Part shown: positions 26,983 to 36,278 of the stretch, piece after piece
Layout: each line of letters starts with the position of its first letter
How positions within the stretch are numbered: the first letter of the stretch is position 1
Assembly: GCF_963675975.1 (NCBI RefSeq)
Contig: NZ_OY780939.1
Coordinates: 2,480,001 to 2,544,000, forward strand
Reading direction: 5' to 3'
DNA length: 64,000 nt
Source of the DNA: Halarcobacter sp.
GTDB lineage: Bacteria > Campylobacterota > Campylobacteria > Campylobacterales > Arcobacteraceae
Translations under genes and position numbers: made by a program
Notes under the pieces: model-generated
Told to the model about the DNA's origin: nothing
Database searches by the model: none
What the model saw: only the letters and a program-made list of their open reading frames with translations

Positions 26983-28208
26983 TGGAAGGTTTCTGGAATA
27001 AAATAGGAAAAAACTTTTTATCTAAGATAGAAAAAGGTAGATTAGAAGTAACTTTTAGCAATGGAGAAACTATCACTTATGGAAATACAAGTACACCATT
27101 TGCAAAACTAAAACTAAACAATGCACAACTTTTCAAAAGACTAACTCTTTTTGGAGATATTGGTTTTGCGGAGAGTTATATGGATGGAGATTTTAAGTGT
27201 GATGATTTGACTTCATTGATAAAAATAGCACTTATAAACTCTTCACAACTACAAACAAAAAGTGAAGATGAAAAAAAATTTAGTTTATATAACACTTTTC
27301 CAGTTTTCAATAAAATAAAACATTATCTAAGAAAAAACTCAAAAACTAAATCTCAAAAAAACATCTCACAACACTATGATTTATCAAATGACTTTTTTAA
27401 ACTTATGCTTGATGATACGATGATGTACTCTTCTGCTGTATTTGAAACTTTTGATGAGCCTTTATATGATGCACAAAAAAGAAAAATAGATATCTTAGCA
27501 AAAAAACTGAATCTAAAAAAAGGTTCAAAAGTCCTAGAAATAGGTTCAGGTTGGGGAGCTATGTCTATGCATTTAGTGAAAGAATATGGTTGTGAAGTTA
27601 CAACTTTAACCCTATCAAAAGAGCAAAAGAAACTTTGTGAAGATAGATTTAAAGAGCATAAAATAGAAGAATCAGTAAATGTAATGCTTCAAGATTATAG
27701 AGATATGCAAGGTCAATTTGACGCGATTATTGCTGTAGAGATGTTTGAAGCAGTTGGAAGAGAATATTTTGATATCTTCTTTAAAAAATGTGAGAGTTTA
27801 TTAAGCCATCATGGAATACTTGTAATGCAAATAATAACAATGCCAGACCAAAGATATGATGCATACTGTAAAGGAACTGATTTTATACAAAAGTATATCT
27901 TCCCAGGAGGTCATCTTCCTAGTGTAGGAAAAATACTAGATGTAACTTCAAAAAACACAAAACTAAACCTTCTTCATATGGAAGAGTTTACAGAGCATTA
28001 TGCAAAAACTTTAAATATTTGGCATGAAAACTTTAATGAAAAGATTGAAGATATTAAAAAACTTGGTTTTGATGAGTATTTTATAAGAATGTGGAAAATG
28101 TACCTTTGTTATTGTGAAGCAGCCTTTTTAACTAGAAATATAAACTTAGTGCAAGTTGCATTTACAAGATATGAAAATATGGCTCTAAATCAAGGATATG
28201 TAGCATGA
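26982..28208 (+). CDS. Cyclopropane-fatty-acyl-phospholipid synthase family methyltransferase
   Basis: SAM-dependent enzyme that adds a methylene or methyl group to an unsaturated phospholipid acyl chain. 408 residues from the ATG at 26982, chosen because it is coupled to the previous stop and preceded by AGGAG at 26971-26975; the frame is open 42 bases further up but without a better site. Motifs: QHYDLSNDFF, MMYSSAVFE, the SAM loop VLEIGSGWGAM and EMFEAVGREYF. It belongs to the Cfa family but to the branch clustered with DUF1365, so it may not make simple cyclopropane rings. Confidence 0.93.
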   Translation: MEGFWNKIGKNFLSKIEKGRLEVTFSNGETITYGNTSTPFAKLKLNNAQLFKRLTLFGDIGFAESYMDGDFKCDDLTSLIKIALINSSQLQTKSEDEKKFSLYNTFPVFNKIKHYLRKNSKTKSQKNISQHYDLSNDFFKLMLDDTMMYSSAVFETFDEPLYDAQKRKIDILAKKLNLKKGSKVLEIGSGWGAMSMHLVKEYGCEVTTLTLSKEQKKLCEDRFKEHKIEESVNVMLQDYRDMQGQFDAIIAVEMFEAVGREYFDIFFKKCESLLSHHGILVMQIITMPDQRYDAYCKGTDFIQKYIFPGGHLPSVGKILDVTSKNTKLNLLHMEEFTEHYAKTLNIWHENFNEKIEDIKKLGFDEYFIRMWKMYLCYCEAAFLTRNINLVQVAFTRYENMALNQGYVA

Positions 28209-28741
28209 AAACAAAACTACTATTACTGATATTATTTTCTTTTTTATTAACAGGATGTTCAAAAATGCAATTAGAAGACTTTAAAAACAAAACACCAGAG
28301 TTTATACCTCAAGAGTATTTCAATGGCTCTATGACAGCTTATGGATTAGTAAAAGATAGAAGTGGGAAAATCATACGAACTTTCAAAGGAACACTTGTTG
28401 GTTCTTGGGATGAAAATGGAGTTGGAACTTTAGATGAAAAGTTTGTTTATGATGATGGAGAAAAACTAACTAGAGTTTGGACTTTAAAACCAACAGGAGA
28501 AAAAAGCTTTGATGCAACTGCAGGAGATATAGTTGGAACTGCTAAAATGGAAGCTTTAGGAAATACTGTGATGATAGATTATGTAATGACTGTCCCTTAT
28601 AAAGGTACTACAATAGATATTAGTGTAAAAGATTGGTTGCACTTACAAGAAGATGGAGTTATTATAAATCACTCAAAAATGAAAAAGTTTGGTTTTACAG
28701 TAGGAGAGTTGGTAATAACTATTATTAAAGATTTTCCATGA
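28205..28741 (+). CDS. DUF3833 lipoprotein
   Basis: 178 residues. Lipoprotein signal with lipobox LLTGC (Cys18). The body fits DUF3833: YFNGSMTAYGLVKDRSGK, FVYDDGEKLTRVWTLKP and DWLHLQEDGVIINHSKMKKFG. A predicted beta-rich lipid-binding type fold. ATGA overlap with the methyltransferase gene. This is the last gene of the lipid cluster; DUF3833 is a standard member of such clusters elsewhere. Confidence 0.85.
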   Translation: MKTKLLLLILFSFLLTGCSKMQLEDFKNKTPEFIPQEYFNGSMTAYGLVKDRSGKIIRTFKGTLVGSWDENGVGTLDEKFVYDDGEKLTRVWTLKPTGEKSFDATAGDIVGTAKMEALGNTVMIDYVMTVPYKGTTIDISVKDWLHLQEDGVIINHSKMKKFGFTVGELVITIIKDFP

Positions 28742-28842
28742 TAGCTATTTTAGCATCTAAATGAAATCTTTTATCAAAGTTTATTGAACAATTTAGTAAT
28801 ATAAATCTTTAAATTTTAATATATATAAAAAGGGTTTTAAAA

Positions 28843-29463
28843 TTGGCTAATAAAAATAAACATATTAAAAAACTATCAAATTATGCACTTGTAGGTGGAT
28901 TGGGTGCTTTTTTAATCACAGGACTTACAGGATGTGAAAATAAAGGCATCAGCGGTCAGAATCAACAACAAGGTGGTTCTGTAACAGATGCAACCCAAAA
29001 ACAAAATGCATTTGTGATTATTGAAAAATCTCAAGATGGTAAATATTCTATTGCAGATGAATTTCCAGCAGCTAAAACAACTATTGTTTTAAGAAGTCCT
29101 GATGGGAGTGAAAGAATTCTTTCGCAAGAAGAGATTGATGCTTTAGTAAAAGAGGAAGCTGCAAGAATCGACAATGGAACTTCTGGTCTTACAAATCCTC
29201 AAATGAGTGAGGGTATGGGTCTTGGTGGAGTTCTTTTATCTTCTATTGCTGGGGCTATGCTTGGTTCTTGGATTGGAAATAAACTATTTGGTAACCAAAA
29301 CTATCAAAACCAAAGAAAAGCTCAATACAAGTCACCTCAAACATATAGTAGATCTCAAAGTTCTTTTAAAAAAGCAGCTACAACAAGTAGTAGTACAAAA
29401 AAGAGTGGATTTTTTGGAAGTAAATCTGGTACTTCAAAATCTGGTTCTTTCTTTGGTGGGTGA
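28843..29463 (+). CDS. UPF0323 family lipoprotein
   Basis: 206 residues. It starts at TTG 28843 with AAAAAGGG eight bases upstream. Lipoprotein signal with lipobox LTGC (Cys30), a middle domain (NAFVIIEKSQDGKYSI, DEFPAAKTTIVLR), a Gly-rich hydrophobic segment at about 128-150, and a Ser/Thr/Lys/Gly-rich tail ending SGSFFGG. The family is found in Campylobacter and Helicobacter (Cj0371/HP0232 type). Three bases separate it from the next gene. Function not established. Confidence 0.85.
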   Translation: MANKNKHIKKLSNYALVGGLGAFLITGLTGCENKGISGQNQQQGGSVTDATQKQNAFVIIEKSQDGKYSIADEFPAAKTTIVLRSPDGSERILSQEEIDALVKEEAARIDNGTSGLTNPQMSEGMGLGGVLLSSIAGAMLGSWIGNKLFGNQNYQNQRKAQYKSPQTYSRSQSSFKKAATTSSSTKKSGFFGSKSGTSKSGSFFGG

Positions 29464-29466
29464 TAA

Positions 29467-30645
29467 ATGAAATTAGAAAAATTAAAACCATTAAGTGATG
29501 AATACTTAGAATCAATAGGTTTTGTTTGGCATACAGATGAAGATAACTCTTCTTATGTTGTTGATGAGATTGTACAAATCTCTGAAGAGGAAGCAAATAC
29601 TTATTATGAAGCTGTAAATGAGCTTTATGATATGTTTTGTGAAGCTGGGGAATATGTTATTGAAAACAATCTATTTCATGAGATAAATATACCTTTTAAC
29701 TTAGTAGAAGTTATAAAAGAATCTTGGGAAAATGATGTACATTGGCATCTTTATTCTAGATTTGATTTAGCTGGGGGAATTGATGGGAAACCTATTAAAC
29801 TAATAGAGTTTAATGCAGATACTCCTACATCACTTTTTGAGACAGCTATTATCCAATGGGCTATGCTTAAAGCAAATGATTATGAAGAAGCTAGTCAGTT
29901 TAACAATCTTTATGAAGCACTTAAAGATAACTTCAAAAGAATCATCACTTTAGATACTGAGATAGATAAATTTGAAGAGTATTATTCAAAACTAAACTGG
30001 AAGATTTTATTCTCTTCTATATCTAGTTCTAGTGAAGATATAAACACAACTAAACTTCTTCAACATATAGCAACTGAGGCTGGGTTTAATACAGACTTTG
30101 AATATATTGAAAATGTACAATTTAGTGATGAAGGTATTTTCAAAGATGAAGAAAGCTTTGAGTTTTGGTTTAAACTTATCCCTTGGGAAGATATAGCAAT
30201 AGATGAAAATGAACTTGCTCTTCTTTTAACAGAAATAGTAAAAGATAAAAAAGCAATCATTTTTAATCCTGCTTATACTTTAATGTTCCAATCAAAAGGT
30301 TTTATGAAAATCTTATGGGATTTATACCCAAATCATCCCCTACTTTTAGAAACTTCATTTGAGCCTTTAGAGGGTAAAAAACAAGTTGAAAAAAGATGTT
30401 TTGGACGAGAAGGAGCAAATACTAAAATCATAAATAGTGACGGAAGTATTGATGTGGAAACACAAGGTGATTATGAAGGTCACAAAGCTATTTACCAAGA
30501 ATATGTTGAACTTCCAACTGATAGTGAAGGAAACTCTTATCAAGCAGGTGTTTTTTATGCCTATGAAGCTTGTGGTTTAGGCTTTAGAAGAGGTGGAAAA
30601 ATCCTTAACAATATGTCAAAATTTGTAGGACATATTATAAAATAA
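29467..30645 (+). CDS. Glutathionylspermidine synthase family protein
   Basis: 392 residues, ATP-grasp C-N ligase fold. Family landmarks are DLAGGIDGKPIKLIEFNADTPTS (centre of the ATP-grasp, around residues 98-120), WDLYPNHPLLLETSF, GREGANTKI and the C-terminal AGVFYAYEACGLGFRRGG. There is no N-terminal amidase domain as in E. coli Gsp. Campylobacter has the same pair with a UPF0323 lipoprotein, which suggests an envelope or peptide-ligating role rather than glutathionylspermidine, but the substrate is unknown. Confidence 0.88.
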   Translation: MKLEKLKPLSDEYLESIGFVWHTDEDNSSYVVDEIVQISEEEANTYYEAVNELYDMFCEAGEYVIENNLFHEINIPFNLVEVIKESWENDVHWHLYSRFDLAGGIDGKPIKLIEFNADTPTSLFETAIIQWAMLKANDYEEASQFNNLYEALKDNFKRIITLDTEIDKFEEYYSKLNWKILFSSISSSSEDINTTKLLQHIATEAGFNTDFEYIENVQFSDEGIFKDEESFEFWFKLIPWEDIAIDENELALLLTEIVKDKKAIIFNPAYTLMFQSKGFMKILWDLYPNHPLLLETSFEPLEGKKQVEKRCFGREGANTKIINSDGSIDVETQGDYEGHKAIYQEYVELPTDSEGNSYQAGVFYAYEACGLGFRRGGKILNNMSKFVGHIIK

Positions 30646-30722
30646 AAATCTCTTTCAATTTTGATGCAAAATCATAATTTTGTAGTATACTTCGCCGTTT
30701 TATTTTACTACAAGATTATGAG

Positions 30723-31376
30723 ATGGCACACAGACATTATTTAGCAATATTTAAAGAGATAAAAGCTAGCAACTTTTTAAAGTTACAATCAATTGCACTT
30801 TTTATCACAACATATATAGATTGGACTTTAATCCCTTTTGTTACAAAACTTGAAGGTACTTATTTACCTGTATTTATGATTAGTTTTTTTATGCTTGTTG
30901 GAGCTTTAGATGGATTTATACAACCACTTTTTAAAAATATAAAAATCTACAATATCTATTTATTTACTATTTTGTTAGATATTATCCAAATAGGAAGTTA
31001 CTTTTTCTTTTCATATTCTATTTTGTTTTTTACTTATTTGATACTGACAATATTTACAATCCAAGCTATAACTTTTGAGATTGCTAGGGTTCATACAGTT
31101 GATTTTATGCAAGATGAGAAAATAGAGTTAAAAGATTACTTGATGTTGCGTTCTTTTATGATATCTTTAGCAATTGTAACTGGAAGTTTGAGTGCAATGC
31201 TATTTGATTATTTTACGAAAGATTTAACATATCTATTGATTTATTTATCTATTTTGGGAATTGTTGGTATTTTATTTCAATTTAGACTTTATGAAAAGTT
31301 TAAAAAACGAGTGATTTTCAATGAAATTCAAATAGAAAAAGATAAGAAAGAACTATTTGAAAAATTTAAGGTTTAA
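30723..31376 (+). CDS. Integral membrane protein, half-MFS-like
   Basis: 217 residues with about six hydrophobic segments and a charged C-terminal tail. It resembles half an MFS transporter but has no usable family motif. A TATACT -10-like box lies about 35 bp upstream. The 3' end overlaps the convergent lpxK gene by 11 bp. Function not recognised. Confidence 0.65.
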   Translation: MAHRHYLAIFKEIKASNFLKLQSIALFITTYIDWTLIPFVTKLEGTYLPVFMISFFMLVGALDGFIQPLFKNIKIYNIYLFTILLDIIQIGSYFFFSYSILFFTYLILTIFTIQAITFEIARVHTVDFMQDEKIELKDYLMLRSFMISLAIVTGSLSAMLFDYFTKDLTYLLIYLSILGIVGILFQFRLYEKFKKRVIFNEIQIEKDKKELFEKFKV

Positions 31377-32319
31377 GGTATTGATTTATATATTTATCTA
31401 TTAGATTAAAGTTTGCACTGTTTATAAACTCTAATTTCAGATCCATTAGAATTATATCTCCTATGTTAAATTTTTCTAATTTTACAAAATCTTTTGAAGT
31501 GGTAACTATAGTGTATCCCTCATATTTCTCTTTAATAGTGTTCAATTCTTCTAAAGTAAAATCATGGTGATCTTCAAAAGCTTCCATTTTTGTACCCTTA
31601 GGTAAAAACTCTAATACTCTTTTTGGTTTAGATATTGCAGTTAATAAAAGTAATTTTAGTGGTAAAACATTTAAAATATCACCATCTCTTACAAAAGTAA
31701 CCACTCTTTTAAAGTTTACACCCTCTTTTATCTCTAAATCAGCGAAAGAATAAGCCATTTTAGGTTCTCTATATCCACCACTTGGAAGACAAAATATATT
31801 TGTAGGTTCCTCTTTTGGTCTAATTAATACATCAAATTTTTTAATATCATATTTAGAAAAACCATCATCTAAAAATACTATTTTACACCCCATCTCTTTG
31901 GCCTTTAAAATAGCTTTTTTTCTATCTTCACTTACAATAACTGTAGCATTTGGCAGTGAATTTGAAAGTAACATTGCTTCATCACCACTTTGTTTTACAT
32001 CTTCAAGTATTTTACCTTTGTCTGATACAACAAATAAGCCTTTTGATTCTCTTCCATAACCTCTTAAGATTACAGCTACATCCTCATATTTACTAGCTAA
32101 TTCTATTGTCAAAGGAGTTTTTCCACTTCCCCCAACGATAATATTTCCTATAGAAATAACAGGAATACCAAAGTCAACAGTTTTTGCACTTGCTCGTTTA
32201 AAAGCAATAATAAGCATATAAATAAAAGTTAAAGGAAGTAATAAAAAAGAGATGATTCTTTGGAAGAAATTAGGGAAGAAGAGATACTCTTCAACCCATA
32301 AAAAAAACTTCTGATTCAA
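31366..32319 (-). CDS. lpxK: Tetraacyldisaccharide 4'-kinase LpxK
   Basis: Phosphorylates the 4'-position of the lipid A disaccharide at the inner membrane. 317 residues. N-terminal membrane helix (about 16-40), P-loop GNIIVGGSGKTPL at about 58-70, LRGYGR, and FLDDGFSKYDI matching the DDGxQ-type catalytic region. Three bases separate it from the upstream aminotransferase gene, suggesting a joint surface-glycolipid operon. Confidence 0.95.
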   Translation of the reverse strand: MNQKFFLWVEEYLFFPNFFQRIISFLLLPLTFIYMLIIAFKRASAKTVDFGIPVISIGNIIVGGSGKTPLTIELASKYEDVAVILRGYGRESKGLFVVSDKGKILEDVKQSGDEAMLLSNSLPNATVIVSEDRKKAILKAKEMGCKIVFLDDGFSKYDIKKFDVLIRPKEEPTNIFCLPSGGYREPKMAYSFADLEIKEGVNFKRVVTFVRDGDILNVLPLKLLLLTAISKPKRVLEFLPKGTKMEAFEDHHDFTLEELNTIKEKYEGYTIVTTSKDFVKLEKFNIGDIILMDLKLEFINSANFNLIDKYINQYLKP

Positions 32320-32322
32320 ATG

Positions 32323-33459
32323 TTATACCCAATCAGTAGCTATTTCAATAATTTGATCACAAATATAATTGACTTCTTCATCTGTTAAACCTGGATACAT
32401 AGGTATAGATAATATTTGTTGATATGAAGTTAATGCTGAACTAAATTCAGTAATCTTAATAGAATATTTGTGTTTATAATAAGATAAAAGGTGAAGTGGA
32501 ATATAGTTTAATCCAGTTGCTATTCCTCTTTCTCTTAACGCTCTAGCAAAAGCATCTCTGTTTCTAGAGATTTTAATGATAAAGTGTGTAAAGATATGCT
32601 CATCTTTATGTGGTGGAATAGTTACGTGTTTAATTCCAGATAATCTATCTTTATAGATTTTTGCAATCTCTTTTCTTCTTTTGATAAATTTATTTGTTTT
32701 TTTAAGTTGAGCTAGAGAAAATGCTGCATCAAGCTCAGAAATATCATATTTATGTCCAATATCAACTACATCATAAATATAATCTAAGTTACCAAAATCA
32801 TCATATGTAGTAGTAATGGCATGTGTTCTAAGTAGTTTTGCTCTTTCTGCAATCTCTTCATTGTTTGTAACAATTACACCTGATCTACTTACTGAATATT
32901 TACCATTTGATGGATTTGTAGAGAAGATTGTCATATCAGCTCTTAAGCTTCCTACAGTTTCATCATTGTAAGTTACACCTAAAGCACAAGTTGCATCTTC
33001 GATAAGTATAATTCCATATTTCTCTGCAATATCATAGATTCTGTCCAAATCAGGAGTTTGTCCTGCAACAAAAGTGATAATCGCACCTCTTAATTTTTTT
33101 GTTTTATTTTCAGCAAGTGCTTTTTCAAACTTATTAACATCAATATTCATATCTTCTGTATTGATATCAATAAAAATTGGCTCTGCATCAAAATGTCTAA
33201 CAACTTCTGGCACATTTACAAAAGAGTTAACAGACATTAAAATCTTATCTCCTCTTTTAAGTTTTATTGCACTTAAAGCCAAATGGATTGCAGCAGTAGC
33301 ATTACAAGTTGCTACAGCATATTTTGCACCTACAAAATTTGCAATATTGTCTTCAAATTCAACTACTTTGTTATCATCTTTATTAAGCTCTAAAACTGAC
33401 TTAATCTGACTTAACTCTTCCTCTCCGATTGAGGACTGATAAAAAGATATATCTTTCAT
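32323..33459 (-). CDS. DegT/DnrJ/EryC1/StrS-type sugar aminotransferase
   Basis: PLP enzyme that aminates keto-sugar nucleotides for LPS or glycan synthesis. 378 residues from the ATG at 33459, preferred over the in-frame GTG at 33471 because GGAG lies six bases before it. Family features: CNATAAIHLAL, EDATCALG, the PLP lysine in STNPSNGK (about 185-192) and KYDISELDAAFSLAQL. No sugar nucleotide biosynthesis genes are adjacent, so the product is unknown; the coupling to lpxK suggests lipid A or core modification. Confidence 0.88.
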   Translation of the reverse strand: MKDISFYQSSIGEEELSQIKSVLELNKDDNKVVEFEDNIANFVGAKYAVATCNATAAIHLALSAIKLKRGDKILMSVNSFVNVPEVVRHFDAEPIFIDINTEDMNIDVNKFEKALAENKTKKLRGAIITFVAGQTPDLDRIYDIAEKYGIILIEDATCALGVTYNDETVGSLRADMTIFSTNPSNGKYSVSRSGVIVTNNEEIAERAKLLRTHAITTTYDDFGNLDYIYDVVDIGHKYDISELDAAFSLAQLKKTNKFIKRRKEIAKIYKDRLSGIKHVTIPPHKDEHIFTHFIIKISRNRDAFARALRERGIATGLNYIPLHLLSYYKHKYSIKITEFSSALTSYQQILSIPMYPGLTDEEVNYICDQIIEIATDWV

Positions 33460-33598
33460 TATTAACTCCACTTTTTATTTGCAATTACAGGTAATTTTGC
33501 TTTTTTCTAAGAATCAGCATTGTGCTATAATTTCTTTTTTAATTTTCCCAATTAATCATAAATTTTTCTTATTTTGGGCCGAACTATCTTATTATAAT

Positions 33599-33808
33599 TT
33601 AATCTACCTTTGTTTTTTCATAAATTTCATCTAAAAATAACGAAGTAGTTTCTTTTATTTTGCTTTTTTGTAACAAAAGTTGCTCTTTTATTGAAATTAG
33701 CTCTTCTAACTGAAAATACTCTAAATAATTTGGATTAATCTCAATTGAGTCTTCACCTGTAGTTGAAATCAAACTTTTTATCTCTTCTATAATCTCTTTT
33801 TTTTCCAT
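33599..33808 (-). CDS. Small hypothetical protein, 69 aa
   Basis: Not recognised. Charged, helical, with two likely helices (KEIIEEIKSLI and QLEELISIKEQLLLQKSKIKE). It is adjacent to and on the same strand as two Bfd-like iron-sulphur proteins and a TerB-DnaJ protein, with no spacing, so it is very likely a real operon member. Confidence 0.6.
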   Translation of the reverse strand: MEKKEIIEEIKSLISTTGEDSIEINPNYLEYFQLEELISIKEQLLLQKSKIKETTSLFLDEIYEKTKVD

Positions 33809-34036
33809 CTATTTTACAAACTTTTTAACTATTTGATCCAAATAAAGTTCCATTTTTTCTACACCAATGTCTTTATCTGAACTTTGGCAACACTTGCAAC
33901 ATGTGCCTGCATCTGTTAGCTCACCAATTTTTTCAATTGAATTTGCACCATTCTCTTTAATTGAGAAAATTATCTCCCCTAATGTTACACCTCTACATTT
34001 GCAAACTTCGAAAGAATGAGGAAAACTTTTAGCCAT
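33809..34036 (-). CDS. Bfd-like 2Fe-2S protein (second copy)
   Basis: 75 residues. Cys pattern VCKC near residue 11-14 and TCCKCC near 46-51, i.e. C-x-C then C-x2-C as in BFD-like 2Fe-2S domains, with an additional Cys in the second cluster. TLGEI after the first pair is shared with its paralogue at 34029. Overlaps that gene by 8 bp. Related domains serve in bacterioferritin-associated ferredoxin and in nitrite reductase; stand-alone pairs have no established role. Confidence 0.78.
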   Translation of the reverse strand: MAKSFPHSFEVCKCRGVTLGEIIFSIKENGANSIEKIGELTDAGTCCKCCQSSDKDIGVEKMELYLDQIVKKFVK

Positions 34037-34259
34037 TTTGTACCTCTTTTAATATATCTTTTAAATATATCTCTTTTTTTACTTTTCCAAAATCAGTTTC
34101 AGGGAAAATACAATGTCTACACTCTGTACCAGCTGTTGTAAAATCTTGTATTTGACCTAATGTTTTGATTTTATTTGTATTGATAGAAGTTATAAGTTCC
34201 CCTAGAGTTACTTTTTTACAATTGCAAACCTCGTAATCATGTTTAAACTTTTCTATCAA
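34029..34259 (-). CDS. Bfd-like 2Fe-2S protein (first copy)
   Basis: 76 residues. VCNCKKVTLGELI at about 11-23 and AGTECRHC at about 44-51 give the C-x-C/C-x2-C 2Fe-2S pattern. It starts at TTG 34259 with AGAGG upstream; the start is directly next to the stop of the DnaJ-like gene. It is clearly a paralogue of the following gene, indicating a tandem duplication. Possible roles are iron release, electron transfer or Fe-S assembly. Confidence 0.78.
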   Translation of the reverse strand: MIEKFKHDYEVCNCKKVTLGELITSINTNKIKTLGQIQDFTTAGTECRHCIFPETDFGKVKKEIYLKDILKEVQNG

Positions 34260-35015
34260 TTATATACCTCTACTTTTTTTGATAAGTTCATAAGCTTCAT
34301 TTATCTCTTGAAGTTTTTTAGTAGCTTGATTGATAATATCCTCTGAAGCACCCTGCCCTGCAACTATATCAGGGTGATGTTTTTTAACTAAAGTTCTATA
34401 TTTTTTCTTTAAAACATTATCATCATCATCTTTATTAGCCTCTAAAACTTCATATGCTTTTTCTAAAGATATAGTTTCATTCTCTTTTTGATTTCTATAG
34501 AAATTTTCAAATTTATTTACTAAATTTTCAAAATCTACTTTTTTTATTTGTAGAGAATTTGAAATATCTTCAGTAATCATAAATTCAGTTTGTGAAAACT
34601 CTTTATCAATAAACGCAAGATTTAAAAGATATTCTAATATTTTAATACGCTTTTGGTAGTCGTGTTTTGTTATTTTATATAATTTCTCACATATATTAAT
34701 AGTATTGTCAAAGCTTTCTTTTTCTATATTATAGATATTTTTTAGTTTGTCTCTAACTTCTTCAGAGTTTTCAAAATGTCTTGAAATATCTGTAAAAGTA
34801 TGTTTTAACATCTCAGCTTCAAGCTCACTAACTTGACCATCTGCTTTTGCAACTTTTGCCATAAGAGCAACAAGAAGACCTGCTTCATGGTTCATCAAGT
34901 CACCATTAAATCTCTCTTTTATATCTAATTTAATATTTTCAAACTTTTCAGTTTTGTACCCTCTTGCAATAAAATAAAGTATAACACCAATTATCAGTAA
35001 AACAATAAGTTTCAT
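34260..35015 (-). CDS. Membrane-anchored TerB-like/DnaJ-domain protein (DjlA-like)
   Basis: 251 residues. N-terminal TM helix (about 2-19), a TerB-like helical domain (about 45-150, LMAKVAKADGQVSELEAEML), and a C-terminal J domain (about 182-250) with the HPD motif in KHHPDI. This is the DjlA arrangement: a membrane J-protein that recruits DnaK. Here it heads an operon with two 2Fe-2S proteins and a small helical protein, which suggests chaperone-assisted handling of iron-sulphur proteins. That link is inference. Confidence 0.85.
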   Translation of the reverse strand: MKLIVLLIIGVILYFIARGYKTEKFENIKLDIKERFNGDLMNHEAGLLVALMAKVAKADGQVSELEAEMLKHTFTDISRHFENSEEVRDKLKNIYNIEKESFDNTINICEKLYKITKHDYQKRIKILEYLLNLAFIDKEFSQTEFMITEDISNSLQIKKVDFENLVNKFENFYRNQKENETISLEKAYEVLEANKDDDDNVLKKKYRTLVKKHHPDIVAGQGASEDIINQATKKLQEINEAYELIKKSRGI

Positions 35016-35096
35016 CGTAGTCCTTTTAAATTAATGGCAAGATTTTAACAAAAATTAGGTAAAATCTTTACTTTTAAAACCAATTTGGAGAAGTAT

Positions 35097-35543
35097 ATGT
35101 TTGGAATGGGGTTTATGGAAATACTTCTAATTGCAATAATAGCAATTATTGCATTAGGACCTGAAAAACTACCTACAGCAATGGTAGAGATTGCGAAGTT
35201 TTTGAAAAAATTTAAATCGGGTGTTGAAGATGCAAAATCTACTCTAGATAACGAATTAAATATATCAGAGATGAAAGAAGAAGCAGCTAGATATAAAGCA
35301 CAAATAGAAGATGCAAAATCTACTTTAAATGTAAAAGAAAATTTAAATTTAGGATTAAATGACATTATCAATGAAGATGATGAAAAGCCTAAAAAATCAA
35401 AAGAAAAAGAAGACAAAAAAGAAAAAGTTTCATTAAAAGAGCCTAAGAAAAAAGATAAAGAAGAAGCTATTGAAGTGGAAGATGAAGCTGATAAATTCAA
35501 AGTTAAACTTGAAGATTTTGATAGTACAGAGGAAGTAAAATAA
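35097..35543 (+). CDS. tatB: Sec-independent translocase protein TatB
   Basis: Part of the twin-arginine translocase. 148 residues from ATG 35097, chosen because GGAG lies six bases before it; the in-frame TTG at 35085 would overlap that ribosome-binding site. One N-terminal TM helix followed by the TatA/B hinge LGPEKLP (about 21-27), then an amphipathic helix and a Lys/Glu-rich tail. Stop and tatC start overlap (TAATG). No tatA is present in the window. Confidence 0.92.
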   Translation: MFGMGFMEILLIAIIAIIALGPEKLPTAMVEIAKFLKKFKSGVEDAKSTLDNELNISEMKEEAARYKAQIEDAKSTLNVKENLNLGLNDIINEDDEKPKKSKEKEDKKEKVSLKEPKKKDKEEAIEVEDEADKFKVKLEDFDSTEEVK

Positions 35544-36277
35544 TGTTTGAAGATTTAAAACCACATATAGCAGATCTTAGAAAAAGACTTATTAATTCTA
35601 CTATTTGTTTATTTGTTGCATTTTTTGCTTGTTTTACATTTTATGAACCAATATTAAGTTGGATGATGGTACCAGTTGAAGCTGTACTTCCTCCAAACTC
35701 TCAAATGGTTGCAGTTGAGATTCAAGAAACATTTTTTACAGCATTAAAAGTTGCATTTTTTGGAGGATTTATCCTTTCATTACCAGTTATATTTTGGCAA
35801 ATGTGGCTATTTTTAGCTCCAGGACTTTATGACCATGAGAAAAAACTAGTTATCCCTTTTGTATTTTTTGCAACACTTATGTTTTTAAGTGGAGCAGCAT
35901 TTGCTTATTGGGTTGTTGTACCTTTTGGATTTGAGTTTTTAATCAACTTTGGTTCTGCTGTTGTTACAGTATTGCCAAGTATTGGTAAATATGTTGGATT
36001 TTTCACAAAACTTTTATTTGGTTTTGGGGTTGCATTTGAGCTTCCAGTTATAACGTTTTTCTTAGCTAAAATTGGACTTGTTGATGACAGAATGTTAAAA
36101 GACTTTTTTAAATATGCAGTTGTAATAATCTTTATATTTGCAGCACTTTTAACTCCACCTGATGTTTTAACACAGTTTTTGATGGCTGGACCACTTATCA
36201 TACTATATATTGTTTCAATATATATTGCAAAAATATTCAATCCAGCTACACCGATTGATGAAGATGATGAAGAATAA
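35543..36277 (+). CDS. tatC: Sec-independent translocase protein TatC
   Basis: Six-TM receptor of the Tat pathway, 244 residues. Early motif HIADLRKRLI (HL.ELR.R.), the conserved LFLAPGLY...EKKLVIPF stretch (around 90-112), and the late LLTPPDVLTQ. The acidic tail ends DEDDEE. The queA start follows within two bases of the stop. Confidence 0.96.
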   Translation: MFEDLKPHIADLRKRLINSTICLFVAFFACFTFYEPILSWMMVPVEAVLPPNSQMVAVEIQETFFTALKVAFFGGFILSLPVIFWQMWLFLAPGLYDHEKKLVIPFVFFATLMFLSGAAFAYWVVVPFGFEFLINFGSAVVTVLPSIGKYVGFFTKLLFGFGVAFELPVITFFLAKIGLVDDRMLKDFFKYAVVIIFIFAALLTPPDVLTQFLMAGPLIILYIVSIYIAKIFNPATPIDEDDEE

Positions 36278-36278
36278 A

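Noticed and set aside
35045-35500. Minus-strand frame of 151 codons over tatB
   Set aside because: Ser/Phe-rich antisense shadow of the Lys/Glu-rich TatB tail.
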